The notes under the pieces are model-generated. The model saw only the letters and a program-made list of their open reading frames with translations, had not been told where the DNA came from and searched no databases. Positions 3,722 to 5,190 of a DNA stretch of 5,190 nt are shown piece by piece. Location: positions 1-5,190 of the forward strand of contig JAHJUH010000111.1 of NCBI GenBank assembly GCA_018829245.1, written 5' to 3'. A program made the position numbers and the translations under genes. The number at the start of each line of letters is the position of its first letter. Position 1 is the first letter of the stretch. The stretch comes from Patescibacteria group bacterium (GTDB taxonomy: Bacteria > Patescibacteriota > Minisyncoccia > Portnoybacterales > UBA2143).

Positions 3722-5190
3722 ATGAAATCAAAAACAAAAATTTGTCAAAACTGTAAAGTTAAATTCATTATTGAACCAAAAGATTTTGAATTTTATAAAA
3801 AGATAGATGTACCTGAGCCGACCTGGTGTCCTGAGTGTCGGATGATAAGGAGATTTAGTTTTAGAAATGACCATAAGCTGTATAAAAGAAAATGTGATTT
3901 TTCCGGTAAAGAGATTTTTGCAATGTTTTCTCCAGAATCGCAAGTTAAAGTTTATGATTCAAATATTTTGTATTCAAACGAGTGGGATTTAGGAAAGTAC
4001 GCTCGAGATTATAATTTTAATAAACCTTTTTTTAAGCAATTTCAAGAATTAAGAAAACAAGTGCCTTGGTCTAGTCGTTCCTGTGATAGGATGATTAACA
4101 GTGATTATTGTATGAATGCCCAAGGATTGAAAGATTGTTATTTAGTTTTTTCGTCCAGCGAAAATGAAGATTGTGCTTACTCTTATGGTTTGGCCTATAG
4201 TAATAATTGTTATGATAGTGCCTATTTGGCCAAATGCGAATTATGTTATGAAGTTTTTGAATCAGCTGGTTGCTATAAAACGTTTTTTTCTTCTCATTGT
4301 GAAGGATGTCGAGATGTGTTCTTTTCGACCAACTGTAATAATTGTCAAAATTGCTTTGGTTGTATTAATTTAAGACATAAAAAGTATCATATATTTAATA
4401 AGCCGTATACTAAAGAGGAGTATTTTAAAAAATTAGAAGAATTTAATCTTGGATCATATAGGGGTGTCTTATCTTTAGATAAAAAAGCTAAAGAATTCTG
4501 GTTGGAATTTCCTCATCGGTTTGCCCATAGCAGTAATAATAAGAATGTAACGGGCGAAAATACTTATAATTCCAAGAATGTTTTTGATTCCTATACAATT
4601 AGCAAGAGTGAAGACCTAAGATATTGCGAGTTTCTTTTTCGAGCTAAAGATGCTTATGATTATTCTGATTGGGGAGGAGAAGCCGAGCTAGTTTATGAAG
4701 TTGTTAGTTCGGGCAGCGGAATAAGCAAGTTGAAATTTTGTTTTCTTTGTACGGATAATTGTAGAGATATGGAGTATTGTGTTCAATGTTCTGATTCATC
4801 GCATCTTTTTGGTTGTGTGGGTTTAGATCACAAACAGTACTGCATTTTTAATAAGCAATATACGAAAGAAGAATACAATGAATTAGTTCCTCAGATCAAA
4901 CAACATATGAATGATATGCCATACATAGATAAGAAAGGTAGAGTATATAAATATGGAGAGTTCTTTCCCACAGAACTATCACCATTTGCTTACAATGAAA
5001 CCATAGTTAATGAACACTTTCCTTTAACTAAAGAACAAGCTTTAAGCAAAGGATATGCTTGGTATGACAAGCCTAAACCAGAATACAAAGCTACGATTAA
5101 GGCATCTAATCTGCCAGACAATATTAAAGATGTAGATAATAGCATCTTAAAAGAAGTAATTGAATGTGCAAATTGTCATTCTGAGTCAAC
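3722..5190 (+). CDS. Cysteine-rich zinc-ribbon/solenoid protein of CPR type, 3' end outside window
   Basis: The frame stays open for 489 codons to the edge, so the gene is incomplete. An N-terminal zinc ribbon has C8-x2-C11 and C36-PE-C39, followed by RRFSFRNDHKLYKRKCD (43-59) and a VYDSN..YSNEWD stretch (77-89). Residues about 109-214 carry regularly spaced cysteines. A module FGCINLRHKKYHIFNK (212-227) plus PYTKEEY recurs at 363-385. Then come GEFFPTELSPFAYNE (412-426), FPLTKEQALSKGY (433-445) and the start of a probable second ribbon, C481-AN-C484. There are 29 cysteines in 489 residues. I recognise this as a family widespread in Candidate Phyla Radiation genomes. It is sometimes labelled CaiB/BaiF, but nothing here resembles a CoA-transferase. 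Function is unknown; metal or nucleic-acid binding is inferred from the ribbons. No signal peptide or membrane segment is seen. ATG 3722 is the only start that keeps the first ribbon and has no Shine-Dalgarno site. Confidence 0.88.
   Translation, partial: MKSKTKICQNCKVKFIIEPKDFEFYKKIDVPEPTWCPECRMIRRFSFRNDHKLYKRKCDFSGKEIFAMFSPESQVKVYDSNILYSNEWDLGKYARDYNFNKPFFKQFQELRKQVPWSSRSCDRMINSDYCMNAQGLKDCYLVFSSSENEDCAYSYGLAYSNNCYDSAYLAKCELCYEVFESAGCYKTFFSSHCEGCRDVFFSTNCNNCQNCFGCINLRHKKYHIFNKPYTKEEYFKKLEEFNLGSYRGVLSLDKKAKEFWLEFPHRFAHSSNNKNVTGENTYNSKNVFDSYTISKSEDLRYCEFLFRAKDAYDYSDWGGEAELVYEVVSSGSGISKLKFCFLCTDNCRDMEYCVQCSDSSHLFGCVGLDHKQYCIFNKQYTKEEYNELVPQIKQHMNDMPYIDKKGRVYKYGEFFPTELSPFAYNETIVNEHFPLTKEQALSKGYAWYDKPKPEYKATIKASNLPDNIKDVDNSILKEVIECANCHSES
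4046..4363 (+). repeat. Region encoding 21-residue cysteine repeats
   Basis: This part of the cysteine-rich gene encodes residues 109-214. Written in rows of 21, cysteine occupies column 1 at 130, 151, 172, 193 and 214, and column 13 at 121, 163, 184 and 205 (Val at 142). Column 4 adds C175 and C196. Hydrophobic or aromatic residues recur around column 7 (Leu, Leu, Val, Phe). The repeat is visible in protein, not as near-identical DNA, so it is old. A coil of about 21 residues with stacked cysteines resembles a beta-helix-type solenoid; that structural reading is inference. Confidence 0.6.
4352..4423 (+). repeat. First copy of the FGC/IFNK-YTKEEY module
   Basis: Encodes residues 211-234 of the cysteine-rich protein. 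It matches residues 362-385 at 16 of 24 positions, including the FGC core, H-K-x-Y, IFNK and YTKEEY. It ends the first cysteine-repeat section. Confidence 0.75.
4805..4876 (+). repeat. Second copy of the FGC/IFNK-YTKEEY module
   Basis: Encodes residues 362-385, 151 residues after the first copy. With this offset C347, C356 and C365 line up with C196, C205 and C214, so the duplication includes part of the preceding cysteine section. The first Cys of copy one (C211) is Leu362 here, and C374 replaces a His. Confidence 0.75.
5173..5190. repeat. Partial second copy of the lemA-htpX repeat at the window edge
   Basis: TTGTCATTCTGAGTCA (5173-5188) is identical to 2412-2427, the outer end of the left arm of the palindromic repeat. 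The last two bases (AC against CC) match at one of two. It lies in frame within the cysteine-rich gene, starting in the codon before C484. The rest of any copy is beyond the window, so whether it is a full element cannot be seen. Confidence 0.6.

Noticed and set aside
3728..3943. Minus-strand open frame of 71 codons
   Set aside because: It is antisense to the N-terminal zinc ribbon of the cysteine-rich gene, whose plus-strand frame has clear family motifs.
4164..4373. Plus-strand open frame of 69 codons with a hydrophobic product
   Set aside because: It is an out-of-frame reading of the cysteine-repeat region; the cysteine, Tyr and Asn codons of the real frame create its Val/Ile-rich look.
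3722..5190. CaiB/BaiF CoA-transferase label for the cysteine-rich protein
   Set aside because: I recall this label on relatives, but the sequence has zinc ribbons and cysteine repeats and no CoA-transferase features, so the name is not used.
1..5190. CRISPR array, transposase, toxin-antitoxin or defence system
   Set aside because: No direct-repeat array with spacers is seen, no integrase or transposase motif, and no gene resembling a defence or toxin family. The palindromic repeat is the only mobile-type element.

Overview
The window is AT-rich bacterial DNA with tightly packed genes, nearly all read left to right. The best clue to its source is the long cysteine-rich zinc-ribbon protein at the right end. 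I recognise this protein from genomes of the Candidate Phyla Radiation (Patescibacteria). Compact spacing, uneven use of Shine-Dalgarno sites and a minimal proteostasis gene set fit that origin. All genes read cleanly with TAA or TAG stops and no in-frame TGA, so nothing here suggests the UGA-to-Gly code of Gracilibacteria or SR1. The lineage call is inference from gene content; no rRNA or other marker gene is present.

Layout. Bases 50-1690 encode a complete GroEL chaperonin, followed by a strong intrinsic terminator (1705-1740). A 100-base regulatory gap follows, with nested inverted repeats and two candidate promoters. Next is lemA (1841-2395), with the only textbook ribosome binding site in the window. 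A 71-base imperfect palindrome (2412-2482) of dispersed-repeat type separates lemA from htpX (2489-3379), a membrane zinc metalloprotease. An uncharacterised 82-residue protein follows (3383-3631). Its stop codon touches the first base of a tRNA-Ser(GGA) gene (3632-3714). Seven bases later the cysteine-rich protein begins (3722) and runs off the right edge, still open at 489 residues.

How the parts fit. GroEL, LemA and HtpX make a protein quality-control neighbourhood: cytosolic folding, a membrane-anchored partner and a membrane protease. No terminator is visible from lemA to the right edge, so lemA, htpX, the small gene, the tRNA and the cysteine-rich gene may share transcripts. The tRNA would then be cut out of an mRNA. 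The lemA-htpX palindrome could tune htpX, because its right arm holds the only Shine-Dalgarno-like sequence before htpX.

The most interesting points are in the right half. The unfinished protein has a 21-residue cysteine periodicity suggesting a solenoid, plus a duplicated C-[IV]/IFNKxYTKEEY module. The last bases of the window repeat, exactly over 16 bases, the outer end of the lemA-htpX palindrome. They do so just after the first CxxC of what should be the protein's second zinc ribbon, so a repeat copy may have entered this gene.
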